Of a DNA stretch of 64,000 bases, positions 1 to 9,574 are shown piece by piece. Under the pieces are notes generated by a model that searched no databases, had not been told where the DNA came from, and worked only from the letters and a program-made list of their open reading frames with translations. How positions within the stretch are numbered: the first letter of the stretch is position 1; each line of letters begins with the position of its first letter. The translations under genes and the position numbers were made by a program. This stretch comes from Streptomyces sp. M41(2017) (GTDB taxonomy: Bacteria; Actinomycetota; Actinomycetes; Streptomycetales; Streptomycetaceae). Location of the stretch: contig NZ_MWFK01000001.1 of the NCBI RefSeq assembly GCF_002078175.1, positions 1,054,001-1,118,000 of the forward strand, written 5' to 3'.

Positions 1-973
1 CTCCAACGCCGTACGCATCAAGGCGCTGAAGCAGATCGGCGGCCTGTACGACTCGATCACCGAGGACATGGCGACCGGGTTCGAGATGCACCGCGCCAAG
101 AACCCGGCGACGGGCCGCAGATGGAAGTCGGTCTACACGCCGGACGTGCTGGCCGTCGGCGAGGGACCGGGCGCCTGGACGGACTTCTTCACCCAGCAGC
201 TGCGCTGGTCACGGGGCACCTACGAGACGATCCTCAAGCAGTACTGGAAGGGCTTCGCCACCATGCCTCCGGGCAAGCTCTTCAACTACACCATGATGAT
301 CATCTTCTACCCCATGTCGGCGCTCAACTGGATCCTCGCGGCGCTGAGTTGCGCCCTGTTCCTCGGGCTCGGCGCCTCAGGCGTGAACATCGACCCGACG
401 GTCTGGCTGATGCTGTACGGCAACGCCTCGGCGCTCCAGATCGGCCTGTACATCTGGAACCGCCGGCACAACGTCTCGCCGCACGAACCGGAGGGATCCG
501 GCGGTGTGGCGGGCATGGTGATGTCGGCGCTGTCCGCGCCGATCTACGCACGGTCGCTGATGGACACCGTGCTGCGCCGCAAGAGCTCGTTCGTGGTGAC
601 GCCCAAGGGCGACTCGGCCAGCCCCGACACCCTGTTCGGGACGTTCCGGATCCATCTGTTCTTCATCCTGGTCTTCGCCGGCTCGATCACCGCCGGCTTC
701 GTCCTCGGCCACTCACACCCGGCGATGATCACCTGGGGCGCCGTCGCCCTGCTGATCACCGCGTCGCCGATCCTCGCCTGGCGCTGGAGCCTGCGGCAGG
801 AGCGGCGCGGGGCGCGGACGGTGCCCGAGAACGTGGCCGTTCCGCAGCAGGCCCCGGCCCCGCCGCAGGAGCAGCACGCCCCGCACGCGCCGCAGCACAA
901 GCCCAGTTGGGCCGCGGCGGGCGGGAGCGGTGACCAGACCGTGCAGATCGCCCTTGGGGGACGTAAGAAATGA
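1..973 (+). CDS. cslA: Cellulose synthase-like glycosyltransferase, C-terminal part (gene starts before the window)
   Basis: This is the 3' part of a membrane family-2 processive glycosyltransferase; the reading frame is already open at base 2. It carries the TED motif (ITEDMA) and the QxxRW-type motif (QQLRW) of cellulose/chitin synthases, then about four to five hydrophobic segments and a Pro/Gln/His-rich cytoplasmic tail. In Streptomyces, CslA polymerises a beta-glucan-like polymer at hyphal tips. Its stop overlaps the glxA start (ATGA), and that coupling with a copper oxidase and a GH6 hydrolase identifies the locus. The N-terminal half cannot be judged. Confidence 0.93.
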   Translation, partial: SNAVRIKALKQIGGLYDSITEDMATGFEMHRAKNPATGRRWKSVYTPDVLAVGEGPGAWTDFFTQQLRWSRGTYETILKQYWKGFATMPPGKLFNYTMMIIFYPMSALNWILAALSCALFLGLGASGVNIDPTVWLMLYGNASALQIGLYIWNRRHNVSPHEPEGSGGVAGMVMSALSAPIYARSLMDTVLRRKSSFVVTPKGDSASPDTLFGTFRIHLFFILVFAGSITAGFVLGHSHPAMITWGAVALLITASPILAWRWSLRQERRGARTVPENVAVPQQAPAPPQEQHAPHAPQHKPSWAAAGGSGDQTVQIALGGRKK

Positions 974-2907
974 AGGACGGTGCCCGTCGCCGCCGTGCCC
1001 GCCGCCTCGGGATCACCGGGGTGGTGGTGCTCGCGCTGGCCGGGATGAACGGACCGTGGCTGTACCGCTTCGGGACGGACAAGTACCACCAGTACACGAT
1101 CAACAAGCCGGAGTACAAAGCCGACAACGGACACTGGGACGTCATCGAGTTCCCGAAGCGGGACCGCCTCAACACGATCCACGCGGCCCTGCTGCACACG
1201 GGGAAGATCCTGCTGATCGCCGGTTCGGGGAACAACCAGCAGAACTTCGACGCGAAGAAGTTCGACACGCGGATCTGGGACCCGGTCAAGGGCACGGTCA
1301 AGAAGATCCCGACGCCCGCCGACCTCTTCTGCACGGGCCACACCCAGCTCGCGAACGGCAACCTGCTGATCGCGGGCGGCACCAAGCGGTACGAGACCCT
1401 GAAGGGGGACGTCACCAAGGCGGGCGGCCTGATGGTCGTCCACAACGAGAACCCGGACAGGCCGATCACCCTGCCGGCCGGCAGCACCTTCACCGGCAAG
1501 GAGAACGGCAGGACGTTCGTCTCCAAGGACCCGGTGCTCGTGCCGCGTGCCAAGAAGGTCTTCGACAAGAAGACCGGCGCGTTCCTGCGCAACGACCCGG
1601 GACTGGGCCGCATCTACGTCGAGGCCCAGAAGAGCGGCCAGAAGTACGAGACCGGCACCCAGGACAACTACCGGATCCGCGGGCTGAGCGGCTCCGACGC
1701 CCGCAACACGTACGGGATCGCCCAGAAGCTCGCCCTGGACAAGAAGGACTTCCAGGGGATCCGCGACGCCTACGAGTTCGATCCGGTCGCCGAGCGGTAC
1801 ATCAAGGTCGACCCGATGAACGAGGCCCGCTGGTACCCGACGCTGACCACCCTCGGCGACGGCAAGGTCCTCAGCCTCTCCGGCCTGGACGAGATCGGCC
1901 AGCTCGTCCCCGGCAAGAACGAGGTCTTCGACCCGAAGACCAGGAAATGGACGTACACCAAGGGCATCCGGCAGTTCCCCACCTATCCGGCGATCTCCCT
2001 GATGCAGAACGGCAAGCTCTTCTACTCGGGCTCGAACGCCGGCTACGGCCCCGACGACGTGGGCCGCGACCCCGGGGTGTGGGACCTGGCGAGCAACACG
2101 TTCACCAAGCTCGGGGGCCTGAGCGACCCGAACATGATGGAGACGTCCGGGACCGTGCTGCTGCCGCCCGCGCAGGACGAGAAGTACCTGGTGATCGGGG
2201 GCGGCGGGGTCGGCGAGTCCCAGCTGTCCAGCAGGAGGACCCGGCTGATCGACCTCAAGGATCCGCACCCGGCGTTCGTGGACGGTCCCGAGCTGGAGAA
2301 GGGCACCCGCTATCCGCAGTCCTCGATCCTGCCCGACGACACGGTCCTGGTGTCGGGCGGCTCGGAGGACTACCGGGGGCGCGGCGACTCCGACATCCTC
2401 CAGGCGCGGATCTACGACCCGAAGGCGAACAGCTTCGACCGGGTCGCCGATCCGCTGGTGGGCCGGAACTACCACTCGGGCTCGATCCTGCTGCCCGACG
2501 GCCGCGTGATGTTCTTCGGCTCCAACTCGCTCTACGCGGACAAGGCCAACACCAAGCCGGCCACGTTCGAGCAGCGCATCGAGATCTACACGCCGCCGTA
2601 CCTGTACCGGGACTCGCGACCCTCGCTGTCCGGCGGCCCGCGGACGATCGCCCGGGGCGCCTCGGCGACGTTCGCCTCGGCGCACGCCTCGTCCATCAGG
2701 ACGGCACGTCTGATCCGGCCGAGCGCGTCCACCCATGTCACCGATGTCGACCAGCGGTCCGTCGCGCTGGACTTCACGAGGACGGCGAAGGGGATCTCGG
2801 TCACCGTGCCGAAGAACCGGAACCTCGTCGAGTCCGGCTGGTACATGCTGTTCGTGACGGACGACCAGGGCACGCCCAGCAAGGCCCAGTGGGTCAAGGT
2901 GCCCTGA
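970..2907 (+). CDS. glxA: Galactose oxidase-like mono-copper radical oxidase GlxA
   Basis: The 645-residue protein has an N-terminal membrane anchor or signal (GITGVVVLALAGM), a kelch-like beta-propeller and a C-terminal DUF1929-type domain. Cys121 (LFCTGH) is the expected partner of the Cys-Tyr radical cofactor. Other expected active-site elements are the Trp in EARWYP, the Tyr-His of RNYHSG and the His of STHVTDVDQR. GlxA is known to oxidise the glycan made by CslA and to be needed for tip morphology and development in Streptomyces. The ATG overlaps the cslA stop, so the two are translationally coupled. Length is typical. Confidence 0.95.
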   Translation: MKDGARRRRARRLGITGVVVLALAGMNGPWLYRFGTDKYHQYTINKPEYKADNGHWDVIEFPKRDRLNTIHAALLHTGKILLIAGSGNNQQNFDAKKFDTRIWDPVKGTVKKIPTPADLFCTGHTQLANGNLLIAGGTKRYETLKGDVTKAGGLMVVHNENPDRPITLPAGSTFTGKENGRTFVSKDPVLVPRAKKVFDKKTGAFLRNDPGLGRIYVEAQKSGQKYETGTQDNYRIRGLSGSDARNTYGIAQKLALDKKDFQGIRDAYEFDPVAERYIKVDPMNEARWYPTLTTLGDGKVLSLSGLDEIGQLVPGKNEVFDPKTRKWTYTKGIRQFPTYPAISLMQNGKLFYSGSNAGYGPDDVGRDPGVWDLASNTFTKLGGLSDPNMMETSGTVLLPPAQDEKYLVIGGGGVGESQLSSRRTRLIDLKDPHPAFVDGPELEKGTRYPQSSILPDDTVLVSGGSEDYRGRGDSDILQARIYDPKANSFDRVADPLVGRNYHSGSILLPDGRVMFFGSNSLYADKANTKPATFEQRIEIYTPPYLYRDSRPSLSGGPRTIARGASATFASAHASSIRTARLIRPSASTHVTDVDQRSVALDFTRTAKGISVTVPKNRNLVESGWYMLFVTDDQGTPSKAQWVKVP

Positions 2908-2926
2908 CAGGAGGGGCGTTGACGGG

Positions 2927-2960
2927 GAGGGCGCCCTCCGCTCCGGCGGAGGGCGCCCTC
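2927..2960. terminator. Strong hairpin between glxA and cslZ
   Basis: A perfect 14-bp stem (2927-2940 with 2947-2960) and a 6-nt loop lie between the convergent ends of glxA and cslZ. It probably serves both strands. There is no clear T-run, as is usual for Streptomyces terminators. Confidence 0.75.
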
Positions 2961-2980
2961 TCGCGTACCGAGGGGTGCCG

Positions 2981-3994
2981 CTACTTGGAGGCTTTCGCGA
3001 GCTTCAGCGCGTAGTCGGCCCACCAGTCGCCCGCCTTCGGGCCTCCCCTGCAGGTGCCGTCCGACTCGCCGGGGCGCTTGATCCACAGATAGGCGTCGAC
3101 GAGCGGGTCGGCGGTCTTCGTCGTCGGGTTCTCGCCGAGCGCGCGGCCCGGCGGGTTGCACCAGTTCTCGTCGGGCTTGCCCCCCGTGTACGGGCCGTTG
3201 CCGTTGCGGCTGGTGTCGACGACGAAGTGCTTGTTCCCCACCTTCGACGCGAGCTGCTTGCCGTAGGCGATGGAGTCCCCGGTCGCGTAGAAGTTGGAGA
3301 CGTTGACAGCGAAGCCGTCCGCCCGGTCGATCCCGGCGGCGCGCAGGGGCTCGAAGATCTGGTCGGGGTGTCCCCAGCCGGCGTTGCCCGCGTCCAGGTA
3401 CACCTTCGTGTTCTTCAGGGACGTGAGCCGGGTGACGGCGCCCTTGAGCAGGTCGTAGCGCTCGCCCCGGAACTCCTCCGGGGTGCACTGGTTGACCAGG
3501 TGGAGGATGGCGTCCGGCTCCAGGATCACCGTGGCGGGGCGGTCCCCGATGCCCCGGGCCACCGCCTCGATCCAGGTCCGGTAGGCGTTGCCGTCGGCGG
3601 CGCCTCCTTGCGAGAACTGGCCGCAGTCGCGGTGCGGGATGTTGTAGAGGACGAGGATCGCGGCCCGGTCGGCCTTGTCGGCGGCCTCGGTGAAACCGCG
3701 CGCCTCCTGCTCCGGGTTCTCCGGGCCGATCCACTCGCCGGTCGGCTGTCCCGCTATCTTGCGGATCTGCGCGGCGTCGTCACCGCGGCCCGCCTTCGCG
3801 TAGGCGGCGACCTGTTCGGCCGCGTTCCCGTCCGGGTTGACCCAGAACGGGTCCGCGTTCTTCGGCTGCTGCGTGACCGGTGCCCCGGATTCCTCGTCCG
3901 TGCCGCCGCCCCCGGAGGAGCACCCCGCGAGCAGCAGTGCCGCTCCCAGCACCGCCATGGACGCCCGTGCCCCGGCACCCTTGTTGCCGTACAT
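2981..3994 (-). CDS. cslZ: Lipoprotein glycoside hydrolase family 6 (endoglucanase-like) CslZ
   Basis: A 337-residue GH6 (cellobiohydrolase/endoglucanase) protein. It starts at MYGNKGAG behind a GGGGGAG ribosome site and has a lipoprotein signal ending in the lipobox LLAGC, so it is exported and membrane-anchored. The catalytic domain shows typical GH6 blocks: YNIPHRDC, ILEPDAI with its Asp, VYLDAGNAGWG, FAVNVSNF, FVVDTSRNGNG, and GEPDEN-like PDENWCNPPGR. Facing glxA and cslA, it most likely trims or releases the glucan they produce. An upstream in-frame ATG exists but has no good ribosome site. Confidence 0.92.
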   Translation of the reverse strand: MYGNKGAGARASMAVLGAALLLAGCSSGGGGTDEESGAPVTQQPKNADPFWVNPDGNAAEQVAAYAKAGRGDDAAQIRKIAGQPTGEWIGPENPEQEARGFTEAADKADRAAILVLYNIPHRDCGQFSQGGAADGNAYRTWIEAVARGIGDRPATVILEPDAILHLVNQCTPEEFRGERYDLLKGAVTRLTSLKNTKVYLDAGNAGWGHPDQIFEPLRAAGIDRADGFAVNVSNFYATGDSIAYGKQLASKVGNKHFVVDTSRNGNGPYTGGKPDENWCNPPGRALGENPTTKTADPLVDAYLWIKRPGESDGTCRGGPKAGDWWADYALKLAKASK

Positions 3995-4440
3995 CCGACT
4001 CCCCCTTGGGTGCACCGTCCTAAGGGTCAATCGTGACATACCCACCGTCCGCGCCGCGGGGTCTCCGGTCCTTGTCCGGGAGCTGTTACAGCCCCGACAC
4101 GACCCGGGCCGAGCCCCGGGCCCCGTCCGTCACCGGGCCCCGGGTCAGGCCGAGTTGGCCTCGGACGCCCTCTAGGCCCGGTCGCCCGTTCCCTCTAAGG
4201 TGGCCCCCAACGGCCCCAGCCCCCGGCCGGTTGTCCCGCCCCTCCGCCGAGTCCGGCGGACGGGGACCCAGACCTCCCGCGTCAGTGCCGGGTTACTCCC
4301 GCGATCCGTGCGCGCGCGGTCGAGGACCAGCCCGGTCGGCGGCTTCTCGGGGGGAGCTGGTCGCCGACCGGGCTGCGGTGACGGCGCCGGTCACCGGCCC
4401 GTGGGTGCCGGTCGGCGCGTCGGCGGTCCGGGCGTCCGGT
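3995..4440. other. Gene-free stretch between cslZ and the sortase gene
   Basis: No convincing coding region is seen in 446 bases. The left end should hold the cslZ promoter. The right end carries two hairpins that probably end the sortase transcript: a perfect 13-bp inverted repeat (4329-4341 with 4362-4374) and a 6-bp one (4377-4382 with 4390-4395). Confidence 0.6.
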
Positions 4441-5106
4441 TCACACGCCGCGTCCGGTGAGGTACGCCGACACGACCACGTTCGCCGTGTAGTTCCCGGT
4501 GGTCCTGTCGAAGGTGCCGCCGCAGGTGACCAGCCGCAGCTCGGCCCGCCCCGACTCCCTCGGCCCGTAGGCCTGCCGGGCGTCGAAGTGGTCGCGCGGG
4601 AGTACCTCGACGTCGTCCACGGTGAACTCCGCGACCGTCCCGTCGTCGCGGGCCACCCGGACGGTGTCGCCGGGCTTCACGGAGCTGAGCTTGTAGAAGA
4701 CCGCGGGCCGGGTGTCGGTGTCGACGTGTCCGACCATCAGCGCGGTGCCGACCGCTCCCGGTTCCACGCCCGCCGCGTACCAGGCGACGACACCGGGCTG
4801 GTCGTACGGGGGCGGGTCGATGGCGCCCGCGCGGTCGAGCCCGCGGGCGACCACGGGGGCCTGCACGCCCATAGCGGGGATGTCGACGCGCTGGGGGCGG
4901 GCGTTGCCCAGCGGCTTGACGGCGTGCGGCAGCCGGACCTCGGGCGGGCGTCCGACGGCCGCGATGTCCCCGGTGGTCGGCGCCGACACCCCGAGCCGGA
5001 TGTCCGTGACCCGGCTCCCCCACAGCCACAGGCCGAGCAGCAGCACCAGCCAGGCGATTCCGGTGAGCAGCCGGCCGGCGCCGGAGGAGCGTTCGCGTTC
5101 GGCCAT
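4441..5106 (-). CDS. Class F sortase
   Basis: A 221-residue sortase with one N-terminal membrane segment (about residues 13-30) and a C-terminal sortase domain. The catalytic His lies in MVGHVDT and the catalytic Cys in LVTCGGTFD, followed by NYTANVVVSAYL, the pattern of actinobacterial class F enzymes. Such enzymes cleave a sorting signal and anchor or link secreted proteins, although class F substrates are poorly known. It lies one base downstream of a secreted protein gene on the same strand, so the two form an operon and the neighbour is a candidate substrate or accessory. Confidence 0.9.
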   Translation of the reverse strand: MAERERSSGAGRLLTGIAWLVLLLGLWLWGSRVTDIRLGVSAPTTGDIAAVGRPPEVRLPHAVKPLGNARPQRVDIPAMGVQAPVVARGLDRAGAIDPPPYDQPGVVAWYAAGVEPGAVGTALMVGHVDTDTRPAVFYKLSSVKPGDTVRVARDDGTVAEFTVDDVEVLPRDHFDARQAYGPRESGRAELRLVTCGGTFDRTTGNYTANVVVSAYLTGRGV

Positions 5107-5107
5107 G

Positions 5108-5665
5108 TCAGTCGCGGCCGTCCTGGCCCCGGCGTGCGCTGCGGATCGCGACGGCGACCGCGGCGACGCCTGCGAGGACCAGGCCGGTCACGGCCTGTTT
5201 GGTGCCGGGGCCGGCCTCCCGGGCGTCCACCGAGCCGAAGTGGGCGGTGGCGCCGCCGCCGGCGTGCACGGGTGCGACGGGCGAGGCGGGCGCGGTCACG
5301 GCGGGTGCGGGCGAGGCGGCAGGGTCGGCGACGGTGACGGTGCCTCTGACCCGGTCGGTGTGTCCGTCGCAGTCGATCTCGACGGGGTAGCTGCCGGGGT
5401 GCAGAGAGGTGCGGACGCGGGTCTCGCCGACCAGTCCGCCGCCGCCGGGACCGGTCAGCCGCGCGGCGGAGACGAACGCGTCGGACACCGCGGTCCCGGT
5501 CCGGCCGGCGCAGCCCATGGCGCGCAGCCGGATGTCGCTGCCGAAGGCGGGGCCCGCGGGCGTCACGGAGACACCGCCCGGTCCCGCGTCGGCCGCGTGG
5601 GCGACGGGGGTGAACGCGGCCGCGACCACCGCACCGGCACAGAGAGTGAGTCGCACTGAGCGCAT
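5108..5665 (-). CDS. Secreted protein paired with the class F sortase
   Basis: A 185-residue exported protein. The start is MRSVRLTL, set by GGAGG eight bases upstream. The signal peptide ends near VAHA/ADAG, and a C-terminal hydrophobic segment (TGLVLAGVAAVAVAI) followed by Arg residues suggests membrane tethering. Two Cys residues (MGCAG and EIDCDG) may form a disulfide in an Ig-like beta-domain. No LPXTG-type motif is seen before the C-terminal helix, so being a sortase substrate is only an inference from operon position. Function unknown. Confidence 0.8.
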   Translation of the reverse strand: MRSVRLTLCAGAVVAAAFTPVAHAADAGPGGVSVTPAGPAFGSDIRLRAMGCAGRTGTAVSDAFVSAARLTGPGGGGLVGETRVRTSLHPGSYPVEIDCDGHTDRVRGTVTVADPAASPAPAVTAPASPVAPVHAGGGATAHFGSVDAREAGPGTKQAVTGLVLAGVAAVAVAIRSARRGQDGRD

Positions 5666-5795
5666 CGTGAAACCTCCAGACATCTGGAGAGTCCCCCGCG
5701 CGACGGTGGCCCGCATCCTCAGCGGGCCGCCGTTGCTCCGAACGGGTCGGTCCGGCGCGTTTAGGGTTTCGGGCCCGCCGCGGGCCCCCCGCTGG

Positions 5796-6575
5796 TCAGA
5801 CGCGCTCGACGAGGTCGGCGATCGAGTCGACGACCTGCGACGGGCGGTACGGGTACTGCTCGATCTCGCCGGGTGTGGTCAGTCCGGTCAGGACGAGGAA
5901 GGTCTGCATCCCCGCCTCCAGCCCGGCCAGCACGTCGGTGTCCATGCGGTCACCGATCATCGCGCTGGTCTCGGAGTGGGCGCCGATGGCGTTCAGTCCG
6001 GTCCGCATCATCAGCGGGTTCGGCTTGCCGGCGAAGTAGGGCTGCTTGCCGGTGGCCTTGGTGATCAGTGCGGCGACGGCGCCGGTGGCGGGCAGCGGGC
6101 CCTCGGTGGAGGGGCCGGTCTCGTCCGGGTTGGTGGCGATGAACCGGGCGCCGCCCTTGATCAGCCGGACGGCCTTGGTCATGGCCTCGAAGGAGTAGGT
6201 ACGGGTCTCGCCGAGGACCACGTAGTCCGGCTCGTGGTCGGTGAGGACGTATCCGATGTCGTGCAGCGCGGTGGTCAGGCCGGCCTCGCCGATCACGTAC
6301 GCGGTGCCGCCGGGCCGCTGGTCGTCGAGGAACTTGGCGGTGGCCAGGGCGGAGGTCCAGATGTTCTCGACCGGCACGTCCAGGCCCATGCGCCGCAGCC
6401 TCGCGTGCAGGTCACGGGCGGTGTAGATGGAGTTGTTCGTCAGGACCAGGAAGGGCTTGCCGGACTCCCGCAGCTTCTTGACGAAGGAGTCCGCGCCGGG
6501 GATCGGCACCCCTTCGTGGATGAGGACACCGTCCATGTCGGTGAGCCACGACTCGATGGGCTTGCGCTCTGACAT
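5796..6575 (-). CDS. HAD-IIA family phosphatase (NagD-like)
   Basis: A 259-residue soluble phosphatase. Motif I is TDMDGVL, with the nucleophile Asp at about residue 13 and the acid/base Asp at 15. LTNNS, KPNPLMM and IGDRMDTDV match motifs II to IV and the HAD-IIA cap type, so UMP or small sugar-phosphate phosphatase activity is likely. The start at MSERKP is preceded by AGGAGA; an ATG 13 codons upstream lacks a site. It stands alone between the sortase pair and the phosphonate operon and is not obviously part of either. Confidence 0.88.
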   Translation of the reverse strand: MSERKPIESWLTDMDGVLIHEGVPIPGADSFVKKLRESGKPFLVLTNNSIYTARDLHARLRRMGLDVPVENIWTSALATAKFLDDQRPGGTAYVIGEAGLTTALHDIGYVLTDHEPDYVVLGETRTYSFEAMTKAVRLIKGGARFIATNPDETGPSTEGPLPATGAVAALITKATGKQPYFAGKPNPLMMRTGLNAIGAHSETSAMIGDRMDTDVLAGLEAGMQTFLVLTGLTTPGEIEQYPYRPSQVVDSIADLVERV

Positions 6576-6708
6576 GTGCTGGGTCTCCTGCCGTCCTGTG
6601 GCGTACGTACGCACTCGATCCGGGGGCGCCGGAACGACGGTGTGCCGACGCCCCCAGCCTAGTCAGGACCGTGTGATCCCGGCCGGGCCGGGATCACACG
6701 GGCGCCGA

Positions 6709-8202
6709 TCAGCCGGCCTTGAGCGACACGCCGTCGATCACCCAGTACCAGTTGTTCCCGCCGGTGTAGCGGAACCGGACCCGGGCCGTCTTCGCCCCGG
6801 CCGGGACCTGGAGGGTCAGCTTCTCGACGCGGGAGGACGTGTCGGCGGTGTACGTCTTCACGGCGACCGGCGCGGCGCCGTCGTAGGAGACGAGGACCTC
6901 GCCCTTCTGCGGGGACTCCTGGCGGTAGTACGTGGTGTACGTGAGCGTGGCGGCGGCGCCTCCGGTGACCGGGTAGGCGGGGCTGACGAGGGTGGAGTCG
7001 AAGGTGCCCGAGAAGGTCTTGTCCTCCCATTCGTCCCCGTCGGCGACCGCGAACACGTTGCGGGCCCGGACGTTGCCCTCACGGTTCTGGTCGGCCTGCG
7101 CCTTGGTCCAGAACTCGTCCGTGGTGAAGGACCAGCCGCGCCACTCGGTGACACCGCCGGTGCCCATCGCGGAGTTGTCGACGGACCAGCCGCTCGGCGC
7201 GGTGTGGGTGAAGCCGATCACCGTGGCGCCGATGCCGGTCTCGTCGACGCGGGTGGCGAGCTGCGGGCGCAGCGTGTCGAAGTCGTCCGGGGCGGGCTGC
7301 TGCACGGGCCGTCCGTCGAGGCCCCAGGCCGGGTCGATGGCGACGCCGAGATGGGCGAGCGCGGAGGCGGCGATGTCCGGCATCTTGACGTCGTGGCGCA
7401 CCGAACCGGCGGCCAGGGTCGGGCCGGTCGCGATCATGAAGGTCTGCCGTTCGGGCCAGCTGGAGCCGCCGTGGCCGCCCGCGTCGGTGTGCCCGTGGTC
7501 GGCGGTGACCATGATCAGCCAGTCCTCGGAGGCGTACGTGGCACGGGCCTTGACGGCGGCCACCATCTGCCCGACCTGGGTGTCGACGCCGTGGATGGCG
7601 TCCAGGTACTGCTGACTGGCGGCGCCGTAGCTGTGGCCCGCGTGGTCGACGTTGTCGAGCTGGACGAACACCGCGTCGGGGTTGCCGGTGCGGAGCCGGT
7701 CGACGGCGCGCGAGGTGGTGCCGGTGTCGTACTCGGCGCTGGGGGTGGACACGCGGGTGTCGACCGTGGAGGAGAAGACGGTGTCCGTCAGGGGCGCCCA
7801 GGAGGAGACGGCGTACGTGGACAGGGACGGCTTTGCGGTCTCGATCCGGGTGAGGAAGTCCGGGTACCGCGCGAAGTTCTGGCCGGTGAAGTTGTTGTCC
7901 TTCACGTTGTGCTTGTCGGGCCAGACGCCGGTGATGAGGGTGGACCAGCCCGGGCCGGAGAGGGTCGGCGCGAACGGGTTGGCGTAGATGCTGCTGGGCG
8001 CGGTGAGGCCCGCGGCCATCAGGGCGTCGAGGTTGGGGGCGTCGGCGTCCTTGACGCGGTTCAGCAGGGTGCCGTCGAGGCCGATGACGAGGACCTTGGG
8101 GGTCTTGGCGGCGGCGCGGGCGACGGACGCGAGCGGTCCGGCGGCGAGGGCGAGGCCGGCCGCGGAGGCGAGCAGGGAGCGACGGGACATGCGTGACGAC
8201 AC
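6709..8202 (-). CDS. Exported alkaline phosphatase/type I phosphodiesterase with C-terminal jelly-roll domain
   Basis: The GTG start is chosen because GGAGG lies seven bases before it. The N-terminus (MSRRSLLASAAG) is a likely Tat signal, so the enzyme is secreted folded. The domain of about 370 residues belongs to the phosphodiesterase/nucleotide pyrophosphatase superfamily: GLDGTLL, the TLSGPGWSTL nucleophile region, NVDHAGHSYG and TADHGHTDAGGHGG supply the metal ligands. The last 150 residues look like a beta-sandwich binding domain ending in NNWYWVIDGVSLKAG. It is the distal gene after the phosphonate transporter, 214 bases away, so a role in releasing phosphorus compounds outside the cell is plausible but inferred. 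Confidence 0.87.
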   Translation of the reverse strand: MSSRMSRRSLLASAAGLALAAGPLASVARAAAKTPKVLVIGLDGTLLNRVKDADAPNLDALMAAGLTAPSSIYANPFAPTLSGPGWSTLITGVWPDKHNVKDNNFTGQNFARYPDFLTRIETAKPSLSTYAVSSWAPLTDTVFSSTVDTRVSTPSAEYDTGTTSRAVDRLRTGNPDAVFVQLDNVDHAGHSYGAASQQYLDAIHGVDTQVGQMVAAVKARATYASEDWLIMVTADHGHTDAGGHGGSSWPERQTFMIATGPTLAAGSVRHDVKMPDIAASALAHLGVAIDPAWGLDGRPVQQPAPDDFDTLRPQLATRVDETGIGATVIGFTHTAPSGWSVDNSAMGTGGVTEWRGWSFTTDEFWTKAQADQNREGNVRARNVFAVADGDEWEDKTFSGTFDSTLVSPAYPVTGGAAATLTYTTYYRQESPQKGEVLVSYDGAAPVAVKTYTADTSSRVEKLTLQVPAGAKTARVRFRYTGGNNWYWVIDGVSLKAG

Positions 8203-8416
8203 GTGATCCTCCGGGAGGGGGACGAGGGTGTGGAGCACGGATGGAACAGCGAGGGGTGACGCGGTCGGGCACGGCGACGCCCCGGCGGTTCGGGGCCAGG
8301 GGCGTCGCCGGTGTGGTGCGGGCGGCACGAATGGTGCGGGCGCGGCCAACGGCCGCTCGGAAGACGGCCGTTCGAGGTCCGGCTGTTCGGCTGCCGACGG
8401 TCCGGCCGACGGTGGT

Positions 8417-9508
8417 TCAGCTGCCGGTGGCGGACTTCCAGTCCTCGACGTACGTGGTGAGGTTCTTGTCGATGTCCGCCCAGTCGGGCTCGAAGACCTC
8501 GACGCCGTCCATGAGCTTGGTCAGCGCGACGGCGTTGGCGTCGGTGGCCTTCACGTCGGAGCGCGCGGAGAAGCCGCCGCCGATCTCACTGACCTGCTGC
8601 TGGGCCTCGGCGGACAGCATGAAGTCGAGGAGCTTCTTGCCGTTCGCGGTGTGCGGGGCCTTGGTGACGAGGCCGGCGGCGTACGGGAGTGCGAAAGTGG
8701 TGGGCTTGCCGGCGGCGTCGGTGGCCTTGTCGGTGGCCTGCGGGAACCAGAGCCCGAGGTTCGGCATGTCCTTGGACTGGGCGTAGTTCATCTGGACGTC
8801 GCCGTTGGCGGCCAGCAGTTCGCCCTTGTCGACCTTGGGGGCGAGTTTGCCGGTGGAGGCGGACGGGCCCACGTTGTTGGACTGGAGCTTCTTCAGGTAG
8901 GCGAGCGCCGCGTCCTTGCCGCCGAAGTCGTGGATCGCCTTGATCAGTACGGCGGTTCCGTCGCCGGCGACACCGGGTGTGGAGTACTGGATCTTGTTCT
9001 TGTACGTGCCGCCGAGCAGTTCGTCCCAGGTGGTGGGCGCCTGCTTCAGCTCCTTCTTGTTGTAGACGAAGCCGAAGTAGTTGTTGACGACGGAGGTCCA
9101 GGTGGCGTCGGCGGCCTTGTCTGCGCCGTCGACCTGGTCGGAGCCCTTGGGCGCGTACTTCTGGAGCAGGCCCTTGCCGTCGGCCTGCTGGATGAACGGC
9201 GGGAGGGTGACGAGGACGTCGGCCTGCGGGTTGGTCTTCTCACGGGCGGCCCGCTGGACCATCTCGCCCGAACCTCCCTCGACGTACTTGACCTTGATGC
9301 CGGTCTTCTTCTCGAAGTCCTTGAAGACCTGGTCGTACCAGCCGTCGCCGTTCTCGCCCTTGAGACCGTCCGCGCTGTACACGGTGACGACCTTGGCGTC
9401 GGCGGCGGCCGAGTCGCCGCCGCACGCGGTGAGCGAGCCGGCGAGGACGAGGCTGCCGGTCACGGCGGCGATCGGGGCGAGGCGGAGCGAGCGGGCGTTT
9501 CTGGGCAT
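8417..9508 (-). CDS. ABC transporter substrate-binding lipoprotein, 2-aminoethylphosphonate type
   Basis: A 363-residue periplasmic-binding-type lipoprotein with lipobox SLTACGG. The mature part begins VVTVYSADGLKGENGDGWY, the pattern of the Fbp/PhnS family that binds iron or 2-aminoethylphosphonate. Neighbouring genes for two permeases, an ATPase, a phosphonatase-like HAD and a FAD oxidoreductase point to an aminophosphonate rather than iron. The start at MPRNARS is preceded by AAGGAG about 12 bases upstream. Confidence 0.88.
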   Translation of the reverse strand: MPRNARSLRLAPIAAVTGSLVLAGSLTACGGDSAAADAKVVTVYSADGLKGENGDGWYDQVFKDFEKKTGIKVKYVEGGSGEMVQRAAREKTNPQADVLVTLPPFIQQADGKGLLQKYAPKGSDQVDGADKAADATWTSVVNNYFGFVYNKKELKQAPTTWDELLGGTYKNKIQYSTPGVAGDGTAVLIKAIHDFGGKDAALAYLKKLQSNNVGPSASTGKLAPKVDKGELLAANGDVQMNYAQSKDMPNLGLWFPQATDKATDAAGKPTTFALPYAAGLVTKAPHTANGKKLLDFMLSAEAQQQVSEIGGGFSARSDVKATDANAVALTKLMDGVEVFEPDWADIDKNLTTYVEDWKSATGS

Positions 9509-9574
9509 GACGAGGTGAACTCCTTGCGTAGGCACGGCGTTTGAGGGTGGAGCCCGGTGGGACGGATCAGCGGG

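Noticed and set aside
544..2736. 730-residue minus-strand open frame
   Set aside because: It is antisense to glxA, has the Arg/Gly/Val-rich composition of a shadow frame in GC-rich DNA, and has no family pattern.
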